The notes beneath the pieces are model-generated. The model made no database searches. It was not told the origin of the DNA and was given only the letters and a program-made list of their open reading frames with translations. Of a stretch of DNA of 64,000 bases, positions 18,566 through 30,339 are shown in pieces. The translations under genes and the position numbers were made by a program. Location: positions 744,001-808,000 of the forward strand of contig NZ_CP147918.1 of NCBI RefSeq assembly GCF_039645975.1, given 5' to 3'. This DNA is from Sulfurimonas sp. HSL-1716. GTDB taxonomy: Bacteria; Campylobacterota; Campylobacteria; Campylobacterales; Sulfurimonadaceae. The stretch's first letter is position 1; every line of letters starts with the position of its first letter.

Positions 18566-18940
18566 TTTTTGAGTTATAGTACTTGAAAAATGAAGAAGAG
18601 AATAAAGAAGTTTAACACCAGACCTACAGAGGTAGGTTTAGTGTTAGACTTTAAAAGTCTAAGAAGAGTTCATTAAATTAATATTGTCAAAGTCAACTAA
18701 AGTAAAGAATAAACAAGGTTTATTTTTGAAATAACAACTACAACAGATCGCTGTCTTATGTTAAGTAAGGCAGTGAGCGCAAATTAGAATAGTACGCCAA
18801 AGGAAGTAATTCCTTAGGCTGCGCTAACGCTAAGTTCTCTTCGACAGAGAGTCCAATCGCACTAGTGCGATGAGCTTACTGCTGAAGTAAACCCAGTGTT
18901 AACGTAGGTATTCGGACTTTGTTCGGATAACGTATCATAT
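18566..18940 (+). other. tRNA-Ile to 23S spacer
   Basis: This 375-base gap has no gene. It contains a strong hairpin at 18613-18646 (TAACAC outer stem and ACCTAC/GTAGGT inner stem), the left arm of the 23S processing stem (about 18681-18778) and then about 162 bases of structured sequence with several small inverted repeats before the 23S 5' end. Confidence 0.7.
18681..18778 (+). other. 23S processing stem, left arm
   Basis: 18741-18778 is largely complementary to 21854-21895, including an unbroken block around AAGTAAGGCAGTGAGC. GTCAAAGTCAAC near 18686 is complementary to GTTGACTTTGAT near 21900. Together they make a long interrupted duplex around 23S. Confidence 0.75.
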
Positions 18941-21852
<2,912 letters not shown>

Positions 21853-21853
21853 A

Positions 21854-21911
21854 GCTCACTGCCTTACTTAGTATAAGCAAAGCGGTCTGTTGTTGTAAAT
21901 GTTGACTTTGA
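21854..21911 (+). other. 23S processing stem, right arm
   Basis: Pairs with 18681-18778. It begins immediately after the 23S 3' end, whereas the left arm stops 162 bases before the 23S 5' end. Confidence 0.75.
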
Positions 21912-21973
21912 TAATAAACTCCTCAAGTCCAAGCAGTTGGATATAAGCGCATCCCGGTGCTTTTATATCCGAT

Positions 21974-22094
21974 TGTCTAGGTGGCTACAGAGAGAGGGAA
22001 ACGCCTGGCCCCATTCCGAACCCAGAAGCTAAGCCTCCCATCGCTGATAATACTGCACCTTTCAGGTGTGGAAACGTAGGTCGCCGCCTAGTTA
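21974..22094 (+). rRNA. rrf: 5S ribosomal RNA
   Basis: A sequence of about 120 bases with the terminal helix TCTAGGTGGC / GCCGCCTAG, the conserved CCCATTCCGAACCCAGAAG loop and the GGTGTGGAAACGTAGGTCGCC arm. It lies 120 bases downstream of 23S. No clear hairpin terminator follows, only a T-rich tract at 22100-22145. Confidence 0.93.
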
Positions 22095-22149
22095 TCGGAT
22101 TTATCCTTCCTTTCAAATCTTTACAATCAACTCTCTCTTTTTATAACGC

Positions 22150-22569
22150 TTATTTTACCTCTTTTATGTAGAGTGATTCTGCCTTTTGAAATCCGTTTTT
22201 AATAATTGATAGATTTAATTCACTATCGCTTTCATTAAAAGAAAACAATATATTTTTGCATAGGTTCATTTTTGCAAAATCTATAAGATAAGATAACATC
22301 TCCATAGTATATTGAAGATTTTTTTTATCTTTTATGCTTATAAGCTCGTATATATGTAAATGTTTTTTATATTTTAGATTTGTTTCTATTTTTATGCCGG
22401 CGTACGTCGTGGCTCTATTATCATCAATGAGAGTTATAATCTTATAATTCTCTTTTTTCATCTCATAGACTAAATCTTCGAACTCTTTATAACTTATCTC
22501 TTCTTTTTCATGTTGTAATATTTCATATGCCGTATATAGCTCGGTCAATATTATTTCTCTTATTTGCAT
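22150..22569 (-). CDS. GNAT-like acetyltransferase-fold protein, function unknown
   Basis: A 139-residue protein with the alternating strand/helix pattern of GNAT domains: an N-terminal helix pair, strands KIITLIDDNRATTYAGIKIE and HLHIYELISI, then the helix MEMLSYLIDFAKM and strand KNILFSFNES, ending near IIKNGFQKAESLYIKEV. The canonical acetyl-CoA loop (Q/RxxGxG/A) is not evident, so catalytic activity is uncertain. It runs towards the rRNA operon and diverges from the giant adhesin gene with a 102-base shared upstream region. Its AT-rich codon use matches the neighbourhood. Confidence 0.6.
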   Translation of the reverse strand: MQIREIILTELYTAYEILQHEKEEISYKEFEDLVYEMKKENYKIITLIDDNRATTYAGIKIETNLKYKKHLHIYELISIKDKKNLQYTMEMLSYLIDFAKMNLCKNILFSFNESDSELNLSIIKNGFQKAESLYIKEVK

Positions 22570-22593
22570 CTTTTTATCTTTTCATAGCCTAGG

Positions 22594-22611
22594 ATTGTAC
22601 CCGAGTACAAT
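22594..22611. promoter_or_regulatory. Inverted repeat between the acetyltransferase-like gene and the adhesin gene
   Basis: ATTGTAC and GTACAAT are perfect 7-base arms around CCGA in the divergent intergenic region, 60 bases before the adhesin ATG. No T-run follows, so an operator is more likely than a terminator. The regulator is unknown; the CsgD-like protein encoded at 29736 is a candidate. Confidence 0.4.
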
Positions 22612-22671
22612 ATCTTAATTTGCTTTATTATTTTATTATAGCGTTGATTAATTGTATATGAGGAGTCTGAG

Positions 22672-25600
22672 ATGGCGGCAGTTATTGGAAAAGTAGAAAG
22701 TATAGACGGTAAGTTTTATGCAAAAAGTGCAGACGGTTCTTTGAGGGTTCTGACAAAAGGCGATCAAATCTTGGAAGGTGAGATTGTTATCGGTGATAAA
22801 TCGAATTCTTCCACCGACAGTATAATCGTCACGGGAACAGACGGAACGGATATCGTACTGCTTGGTGATAATGCACAGCTTTTTGATGCATCTTTGTCGT
22901 CCGAGCCGTTTTCTCAAGATGAAGTAGCTAGCAATCATGATTCAATAACGAATATTATTACCAAATATGGTGCTGATGTTAATATCGACGATATTCAAAC
23001 GGCTGCCGGAACAGATGGTGTATCGATGGTCGAATCTACAGACAGTGTAAAAGCGGATTTCCATGAGATAGGACTAAAAGCGGATTTTCATAAGATAGAT
23101 ATAAATAATGTTTTCTTAAATATAAACGCTTCATTAAGAGATCCTCATATAGCACAATCTTCTTTTGATGTAAACGACAAAAGCAATCTCGATTCAAACA
23201 TAAATACAATAGCATTACAAAATAATCTATTTAATAAAGATGTGAGTTTAAGCGGACTTACTTCAAGTTTAGAAAATTCATCCAATTCAAATAGTACCAC
23301 GGATACTATTACCAATATAGATACGCCTACTATTATCGGTACGACAGAAGCAGGTGCTGCCGTGATAATAACAGATGCAAGCGGCAATATTGTGGGCAGC
23401 GGTGTTGCGGATCATTCAGGTAATTATTATATCACTACGTCAGAATTACCGGAAGGTTCTAACGATTTGACGGTTACTGCTACCGATGCGGCAGGAAATA
23501 CAGGTTCTATCTCTCAAAATGTGACAATAGATACGGGCATAGCGACACCGACGGCGGATATCGCTGCTGCTAGCGATACGGGTGCATCTGCGACTGATAC
23601 TATTACAAGCGACAACACACCGACAATCAACGGAACAGGCGAAGCCGGAGCAACGGTGGTTATTACCAATGCGGCGGGTGAGACAGTAGGAACTGCGACA
23701 GTCGGAACTGACGGTACATACTCTGTTACGACAAGCCAGCTTGCAGACGGAACTCAAAACCTCACTATCACGACAACAGACACAGCCGGAAACAGCGCAC
23801 AGACTACGCAAAGTATCACTGTTGATACGGGCATAGCGACACCGACGGCGGATATCGCTGCTGCTAGCGATACGGGTGCATCTGCGACTGATACTATTAC
23901 AAGCGACAACACACCGACAATCAACGGAACAGGCGAAGCCGGAGCAACGGTGGTTATTACCAATGCGGCGGGTGAGACAGTAGGAACTGCGACAGTCGGA
24001 ACTGACGGTACATACTCTGTTACGACAAGCCAGCTTGCAGACGGAACTCAAAACCTCACTATCACGACAACAGACACAGCCGGAAACAGCGCACAGACTA
24101 CGCAAAGTATCACTGTTGATACGGGCATAGCGACACCGACGGCGGATATCGCTGCTGCTAGCGATACGGGTGCATCTGCGACTGATACTATTACAAGCGA
24201 CAACACACCGACAATCAACGGAACAGGCGAAGCCGGAGCAACGGTGGTTATTACCAATGCGGCGGGTGAGACAGTAGGAACTGCGACAGTCGGAACTGAC
24301 GGTACATACTCTGTTACGACAAGCCAGCTTGCAGACGGAACTCAAAACCTCACTATCACGACAACAGACACAGCCGGAAACAGCGCACAGACTACGCAAA
24401 GTATCACTGTTGATACGGGCATAGCGACACCGACGGCGGATATCGCTGCTGCTAGCGATACGGGTGCATCTGCGACTGATACTATTACAAGCGACAACAC
24501 ACCGACAATCAACGGAACAGGCGAAGCCGGAGCAACGGTGGTTATTACCAATGCGGCGGGTGAGACAGTAGGAACTGCGACAGTCGGAACTGACGGTACA
24601 TACTCTGTTACGACAAGCCAGCTTGCAGACGGAACTCAAAACCTCACTATCACGACAACAGACACAGCCGGAAACAGCGCACAGACTACGCAAAGTATCA
24701 CTGTTGATACGGGCATAGCGACACCGACGGCGGATATCGCTGCTGCTAGCGATACGGGTGCATCTGCGACTGATACTATTACAAGCGACAACACACCGAC
24801 AATCAACGGAACAGGCGAAGCCGGAGCAACGGTGGTTATTACCAATGCGGCGGGTGAGACAGTAGGAACTGCGACAGTCGGAACTGACGGTACATACTCT
24901 GTTACGACAAGCCAGCTTGCAGACGGAACTCAAAACCTCACTATCACGACAACAGACACAGCCGGAAACAGCGCACAGACTACGCAAAGTATCACTGTTG
25001 ATACGGGCATAGCGACACCGACGGCGGATATCGCTGCTGCTAGCGATACGGGTGCATCTGCGACTGATACTATTACAAGCGACAACACACCGACAATCAA
25101 CGGAACAGGCGAAGCCGGAGCAACGGTGGTTATTACCAATGCGGCGGGTGAGACAGTAGGAACTGCGACAGTCGGAACTGACGGTACATACTCTGTTACG
25201 ACAAGCCAGCTTGCAGACGGAACTCAAAACCTCACTATCACGACAACAGACACAGCCGGAAACAGCGCACAGACTACGCAAAGTATCACTGTTGATACGG
25301 GCATAGCGACACCGACGGCGGATATCGCTGCTGCTAGCGATACGGGTGCATCTGCGACTGATACTATTACAAGCGACAACACACCGACAATCAACGGAAC
25401 AGGCGAAGCCGGAGCAACGGTGGTTATTACCAATGCGGCGGGTGAGACAGTAGGAACTGCGACAGTCGGAACTGACGGTACATACTCTGTTACGACAAGC
25501 CAGCTTGCAGACGGAACTCAAAACCTCACTATCACGACAACAGACACAGCCGGAAACAGCGCACAGACTACGCAAAGTATCACTGTTGATACGGGCATAG

Positions 25601-28600
25601 CGACACCGACGGCGGATATCGCTGCTGCTAGCGATACGGGTGCATCTGCGACTGATACTATTACAAGCGACAACACACCGACAATCAACGGAACAGGCGA
25701 AGCCGGAGCAACGGTGGTTATTACCAATGCGGCGGGTGAGACAGTAGGAACTGCGACAGTCGGAACTGACGGTACATACTCTGTTACGACAAGCCAGCTT
25801 GCAGACGGAACTCAAAACCTCACTATCACGACAACAGACACAGCCGGAAACAGCGCACAGACTACGCAAAGTATCACTGTTGATACGGGCATAGCGACAC
25901 CGACGGCGGATATCGCTGCTGCTAGCGATACGGGTGCATCTGCGACTGATACTATTACAAGCGACAACACACCGACAATCAACGGAACAGGCGAAGCCGG
26001 AGCAACGGTGGTTATTACCAATGCGGCGGGTGAGACAGTAGGAACTGCGACAGTCGGAACTGACGGTACATACTCTGTTACGACAAGCCAGCTTGCAGAC
26101 GGAACTCAAAACCTCACTATCACGACAACAGACACAGCCGGAAACAGCGCACAGACTACGCAAAGTATCACTGTTGATACGGGCATAGCGACACCGACGG
26201 CGGATATCGCTGCTGCTAGCGATACGGGTGCATCTGCGACTGATACTATTACAAGCGACAACACACCGACAATCAACGGAACAGGCGAAGCCGGAGCAAC
26301 GGTGGTTATTACCAATGCGGCGGGTGAGACAGTAGGAACTGCGACAGTCGGAACTGACGGTACATACTCTGTTACGACAAGCCAGCTTGCAGACGGAACT
26401 CAAAACCTCACTATCACGACAACAGACACAGCCGGAAACAGCGCACAGACTACGCAAAGTATCACTGTTGATACGGGCATAGCGACACCGACGGCGGATA
26501 TCGCTGCTGCTAGCGATACGGGTGCATCTGCGACTGATACTATTACAAGCGACAACACACCGACAATCAACGGAACAGGCGAAGCCGGAGCAACGGTGGT
26601 TATTACCAATGCGGCGGGTGAGACAGTAGGAACTGCGACAGTCGGAACTGACGGTACATACTCTGTTACGACAAGCCAGCTTGCAGACGGAACTCAAAAC
26701 CTCACTATCACGACAACAGACACAGCCGGAAACAGCGCACAGACTACGCAAAGTATCACTGTTGATACGGGCATAGCGACACCGACGGCGGATATCGCTG
26801 CTGCTAGCGATACGGGTGCATCTGCGACTGATACTATTACAAGCGACAACACACCGACAATCAACGGAACAGGCGAAGCCGGAGCAACGGTGGTTATTAC
26901 CAATGCGGCGGGTGAGACAGTAGGAACTGCGACAGTCGGAACTGACGGTACATACTCTGTTACGACAAGCCAGCTTGCAGACGGAACTCAAAACCTCACT
27001 ATCACGACAACAGACACAGCCGGAAACAGCGCACAGACTACGCAAAGTATCACTGTTGATACGGGCATAGCGACACCGACGGCGGATATCGCTGCTGCTA
27101 GCGATACGGGTGCATCTGCGACTGATACTATTACAAGCGACAACACACCGACAATCAACGGAACAGGCGAAGCCGGAGCAACGGTGGTTATTACCAATGC
27201 GGCGGGTGAGACAGTAGGAACTGCGACAGTCGGAACTGACGGTACATACTCTGTTACGACAAGCCAGCTTGCAGACGGAACTCAAAACCTCACTATCACG
27301 ACAACAGACACAGCCGGAAACAGCGCACAGACTACGCAAAGTATCACTGTTGATACGGGCATAGCGACACCGACGGCGGATATCGCTGCTGCTAGCGATA
27401 CTGGTGCATCTGCGACTGATACTATTACAAGCGACAACACACCGACAATCAACGGAACAGGCGAAGCCGGAGCAACGGTGGTTATTACCAATGCGGCGGG
27501 TGAGACAGTAGGAACTGCGACAGTCGGAACTGACGGTACATACTCTGTTACGACAAGCCAGCTTGCAGACGGAACTCAAAACCTCACTATCACGACAACA
27601 GACACAGCCGGAAACAGCGCACAGACTACGCAAAGTATCACTGTTGATACGGTGGCATCAGAAATGGATAAGCTCGCTATTACGAATATAGTCGATAATA
27701 ATGGTGATTTTACTTCTATAACTATGAGCGGTACGGGTGCTGAAGCAGGAAATACGATCACATTATATGATGAAGACAATAATCCTGTTGCTACGGCAAC
27801 AGTCGGAACAGACGGTAGATGGAGTACGGATATCAGTAATCTTGATGGCACTCCGATAAACGACAATGAGTTTTTTAAAGTTACCGAAACAGACACGGCA
27901 GGAAATCAGACGGATGAAACGAATACTACTCATTACTGGCATGGTACATGGTCAAATGCCGAGACGGAAGTGACTGATGATTATGCGATGATGGGAAGAG
28001 GAAATGATACTATACATATAAATGACAATGATGCGAATGACCATCTTGTCATCGATGGCGGAAATGGTAATGATACTGCTGTTTTCAACGGTAATGTAGC
28101 TGATTATACGATCACGACAGATGCAAACGGCAATACGATAATAACCGAAAAAGTTTCAACGGACAGCGACGGTAACGGTATAGGTGATGTCAACGAGCTG
28201 AGAAATATCGAGACAATAGATTTTGCCGATGGAAAATATGATGTTAACAGCGGAGTATTTACGGCAAATGATGTAACGGCTGAAGTACCGACATTGAGTA
28301 TTGATATAGGAGCAGAACAGGTAGTAGAAAATAGTTTAGGTAATATATTTAATGATATAGAAGTTCATGAAACAGGGGGCACGAATTTAGATAGTGATTA
28401 TACATCGCACGGAAGTACAGATATCTCTTTGGATATCGATAATATGAATGCTTCTTCTATCTCTACAAGCAGCGGTGATGATAATATTAATATAAAATAT
28501 AGTGCAAACGATAAAACTATCGATCTTGGAAGTGGTGACGATAGCTTGATCATTGGCGGGAATGCTGACGGTAGCGTAATAAATATGGGGCAAGGCAATG

Positions 28601-29721
28601 ATATCGTACAAATAGACGGTAATTTCCAAGGAGTAACAACTAGTAGCTCAGATGATGATTCAGATAGTTATCATGGAGACTCACACAGTCATCGTGGAGA
28701 TTCTAATAGTGATACGACTAGCTATACCGGTTCAATTGATCTAGGAAGTGGTGACGATAAGATACAGTTAAATAGTAATAGTAACTATAATAATGTAAAA
28801 ATAGATGGTGGTAGCGGAACGGATACATTGTATTTTACAGGAACTTCAAGTGACTATAAGATTTTTGACAGTAATCATAACGAGATTTCATTTAATGATT
28901 ACAATACGTTAAATAAAAATGGAACAGGTAATTCGGATAATAGCGAATTTTCTATTTATAAAGTGGACGATAATGGTACTATACAAGGTGATCCGTCAAC
29001 CATATCGAATATTGAAAATATTGTCTTTGAAGGGGATCAAACATCCACACAGTATCAATATGATGTAACGTTAAATGCAGGACTTACGGATACAGATGGC
29101 AGTGAAACATTAAGCAATATAACTATTGACAATCTTCCAGACGGCACTACTTTAACAGATAGTGACGGCAATACTTTAAATGCAAATAGTGACGGGAGTT
29201 ACACTCTTAGCGTCGATGAAGGAGGGAATGTCAATGCTACTCTAATAAGCAATAGTCAAATTGACACAACTCATCTTGATGCAATTACTGCGTCCGTTAC
29301 TTCGACTGAAAGCAGTACCGGTCATGAAGCTACGATGCAAAGTACGGTCGGCGGGTTCGATATATTGATGTACGACGGAGATATGCACCTCGATCTTGGA
29401 AATATAGTTCATAATGTTCATAATATAGAATCTTTGGATCTAGGAAACGGTGCTCAAAACGTATCTGTCTCGCTCGGTGACGTACTTGATATTACTGACA
29501 ATAACAATACTTTAACGATCGACGGCGATACTCATGACACTGTAACGCTCAATAATGATTCAAACGGTGACGGAAAAGCGGATACGACATGGCATTTAGG
29601 AGATAATATCGTAACAGATACGGCAACAGATGCTACGTATCACCAATACACGGGAACAACGGATGACGGACATAGTGTAACCGTCGAGATCAACACGCAA
29701 ATACATGTAGATCACAGTTAA
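22672..29721 (+). CDS. LapA/Bap-like giant repetitive adhesin, type I secreted
   Basis: A 2349-residue surface adhesin. Residues 1 to about 105 form a LapA-type retention module (MAAVIGKVESIDGKFYAK). It is followed by T110-A111-A112-G113 in DIQTAAGTDG, which matches the LapG protease site of LapA. A divergent Ig-like repeat lies around residues 207-286. Residues 287-1658 are 14 tandem 98-residue Ig-like repeats. Then come a divergent repeat, RTX-type motifs (GGNGNDTAVF about 1795, LGSGDD about 1953 and 2025), an Asp/His/Ser-rich island (about 1990-2016) and the C-terminal type I secretion region with LDLGNGAQNVSVSLGDVLDI from about 2253. There is no Sec signal, as expected. The T1SS operon lies convergent downstream, so export and surface retention are strongly implied; the ligand is unknown. 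AGGAG at 22659-22663 supports the start. Confidence 0.93.
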   Translation: MAAVIGKVESIDGKFYAKSADGSLRVLTKGDQILEGEIVIGDKSNSSTDSIIVTGTDGTDIVLLGDNAQLFDASLSSEPFSQDEVASNHDSITNIITKYGADVNIDDIQTAAGTDGVSMVESTDSVKADFHEIGLKADFHKIDINNVFLNINASLRDPHIAQSSFDVNDKSNLDSNINTIALQNNLFNKDVSLSGLTSSLENSSNSNSTTDTITNIDTPTIIGTTEAGAAVIITDASGNIVGSGVADHSGNYYITTSELPEGSNDLTVTATDAAGNTGSISQNVTIDTGIATPTADIAAASDTGASATDTITSDNTPTINGTGEAGATVVITNAAGETVGTATVGTDGTYSVTTSQLADGTQNLTITTTDTAGNSAQTTQSITVDTGIATPTADIAAASDTGASATDTITSDNTPTINGTGEAGATVVITNAAGETVGTATVGTDGTYSVTTSQLADGTQNLTITTTDTAGNSAQTTQSITVDTGIATPTADIAAASDTGASATDTITSDNTPTINGTGEAGATVVITNAAGETVGTATVGTDGTYSVTTSQLADGTQNLTITTTDTAGNSAQTTQSITVDTGIATPTADIAAASDTGASATDTITSDNTPTINGTGEAGATVVITNAAGETVGTATVGTDGTYSVTTSQLADGTQNLTITTTDTAGNSAQTTQSITVDTGIATPTADIAAASDTGASATDTITSDNTPTINGTGEAGATVVITNAAGETVGTATVGTDGTYSVTTSQLADGTQNLTITTTDTAGNSAQTTQSITVDTGIATPTADIAAASDTGASATDTITSDNTPTINGTGEAGATVVITNAAGETVGTATVGTDGTYSVTTSQLADGTQNLTITTTDTAGNSAQTTQSITVDTGIATPTADIAAASDTGASATDTITSDNTPTINGTGEAGATVVITNAAGETVGTATVGTDGTYSVTTSQLADGTQNLTITTTDTAGNSAQTTQSITVDTGIATPTADIAAASDTGASATDTITSDNTPTINGTGEAGATVVITNAAGETVGTATVGTDGTYSVTTSQLADGTQNLTITTTDTAGNSAQTTQSITVDTGIATPTADIAAASDTGASATDTITSDNTPTINGTGEAGATVVITNAAGETVGTATVGTDGTYSVTTSQLADGTQNLTITTTDTAGNSAQTTQSITVDTGIATPTADIAAASDTGASATDTITSDNTPTINGTGEAGATVVITNAAGETVGTATVGTDGTYSVTTSQLADGTQNLTITTTDTAGNSAQTTQSITVDTGIATPTADIAAASDTGASATDTITSDNTPTINGTGEAGATVVITNAAGETVGTATVGTDGTYSVTTSQLADGTQNLTITTTDTAGNSAQTTQSITVDTGIATPTADIAAASDTGASATDTITSDNTPTINGTGEAGATVVITNAAGETVGTATVGTDGTYSVTTSQLADGTQNLTITTTDTAGNSAQTTQSITVDTGIATPTADIAAASDTGASATDTITSDNTPTINGTGEAGATVVITNAAGETVGTATVGTDGTYSVTTSQLADGTQNLTITTTDTAGNSAQTTQSITVDTGIATPTADIAAASDTGASATDTITSDNTPTINGTGEAGATVVITNAAGETVGTATVGTDGTYSVTTSQLADGTQNLTITTTDTAGNSAQTTQSITVDTVASEMDKLAITNIVDNNGDFTSITMSGTGAEAGNTITLYDEDNNPVATATVGTDGRWSTDISNLDGTPINDNEFFKVTETDTAGNQTDETNTTHYWHGTWSNAETEVTDDYAMMGRGNDTIHINDNDANDHLVIDGGNGNDTAVFNGNVADYTITTDANGNTIITEKVSTDSDGNGIGDVNELRNIETIDFADGKYDVNSGVFTANDVTAEVPTLSIDIGAEQVVENSLGNIFNDIEVHETGGTNLDSDYTSHGSTDISLDIDNMNASSISTSSGDDNINIKYSANDKTIDLGSGDDSLIIGGNADGSVINMGQGNDIVQIDGNFQGVTTSSSDDDSDSYHGDSHSHRGDSNSDTTSYTGSIDLGSGDDKIQLNSNSNYNNVKIDGGSGTDTLYFTGTSSDYKIFDSNHNEISFNDYNTLNKNGTGNSDNSEFSIYKVDDNGTIQGDPSTISNIENIVFEGDQTSTQYQYDVTLNAGLTDTDGSETLSNITIDNLPDGTTLTDSDGNTLNANSDGSYTLSVDEGGNVNATLISNSQIDTTHLDAITASVTSTESSTGHEATMQSTVGGFDILMYDGDMHLDLGNIVHNVHNIESLDLGNGAQNVSVSLGDVLDITDNNNTLTIDGDTHDTVTLNNDSNGDGKADTTWHLGDNIVTDTATDATYHQYTGTTDDGHSVTVEINTQIHVDHS
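23530..27645 (+). repeat. 14 tandem copies of a 294-bp unit (Ig-like repeats)
   Basis: Units begin at 23530, 23824, 24118 and so on every 294 bases to 27352. All encode the same 98 residues. Reading the copies by eye, they are identical at the base level except for G to T at 27402 in the last copy (a silent Thr codon change). Flanking copies (about 23290-23529 and 27646-27950) are clearly diverged. Confidence 0.95.
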
Positions 29722-29735
29722 TGTGCTCTATATGT

Positions 29736-30338
29736 TTATTTCAATAAAAGAACTAATGAAACTCTGTCGTTGACATGCAGCTTTTGAAATATAGAACTCA
29801 CGTGCGCTTTGACTGTTCTTGTCGAGATATCCATTTTATTAGCGATAGCCGCATTGGTAAATCCGTTTAATATATAAAAAGTGACTTCCTTTTCTTTATC
29901 GGAAAGTCTTTGTATAAGCGGTTTTGCATCGGCATTGATCATGTTTGAATTTAACGTTACAAGAGCTGCTGTGAGTTCTGGATATGTCCATATTTGCGAA
30001 CTGCTTACGGTTTCGATCATCTGTGTATAATGTACCTTTTGCATTCGCGAGTTTCCATATCCGTTTATGCCGTGAGAGATTAAAAATCTCCCTGTAGCGA
30101 GAGTGGGTACTTTTTCAAGGATGATCAGATTTTTTGGAGCTTTGTCAGAAGATATCCAATCGTTGACCTCATGTGAAACACTGTCGTAATCGGCTACTAC
30201 GATCGAGTCGGGGTTCTCTTTGATATATGCAATAAGCCCGGCTTCATTATCAAAACTTTCAAAAGGGTGGCGATCCTCTTTTTTTTCAAGTTCTTGCAGC
30301 ATAGTATAGTCGTAACTGAAAAATAGGATCGTTTGCAT
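29736..30338 (-). CDS. CsgD/LuxR-type transcriptional regulator in the T1SS operon
   Basis: A 200-residue protein. An N-terminal receiver-like fold (MQTILFFSYDYTML, VVADYDSVS, LIILEKVPTLATG) lacks the full acidic phosphorylation pocket. The C-terminal LuxR HTH is at about 137-195 (LSDKEKEVTFYILNGFTNAAIANKM, STRTVKAHVSSIFQKL). This architecture is like CsgD and VpsT, biofilm matrix regulators. ATG 30338 follows the hlyD stop by one base and has GGAG 7 bases upstream; the longer in-frame start at 30359 lies inside hlyD. It probably controls the adhesin and/or its exporter. Its stop codon lies 14 bases from that of the adhesin gene. Confidence 0.82.
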   Translation of the reverse strand: MQTILFFSYDYTMLQELEKKEDRHPFESFDNEAGLIAYIKENPDSIVVADYDSVSHEVNDWISSDKAPKNLIILEKVPTLATGRFLISHGINGYGNSRMQKVHYTQMIETVSSSQIWTYPELTAALVTLNSNMINADAKPLIQRLSDKEKEVTFYILNGFTNAAIANKMDISTRTVKAHVSSIFQKLHVNDRVSLVLLLK

Positions 30339-30339
30339 T

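Noticed and set aside
18566-18940. Possible second tRNA (Ala) in the 16S-23S spacer
   Set aside because: No cloverleaf or TGC anticodon arm was found; only hairpins and processing arms are present.
23446-27633. A 1395-codon open frame on the minus strand across the adhesin repeats
   Set aside because: The repeat unit (294) is divisible by three, so one stop-free antisense unit stays open through all copies. The product is a repetitive Cys/Arg/Ser-rich chain with no recognisable fold, and the plus-strand frame has clear adhesin domains.
23530-27645. Tandem repeats considered as a CRISPR array
   Set aside because: Units are 294 bases, contiguous, without spacers, and encode an in-frame Ig-like domain.
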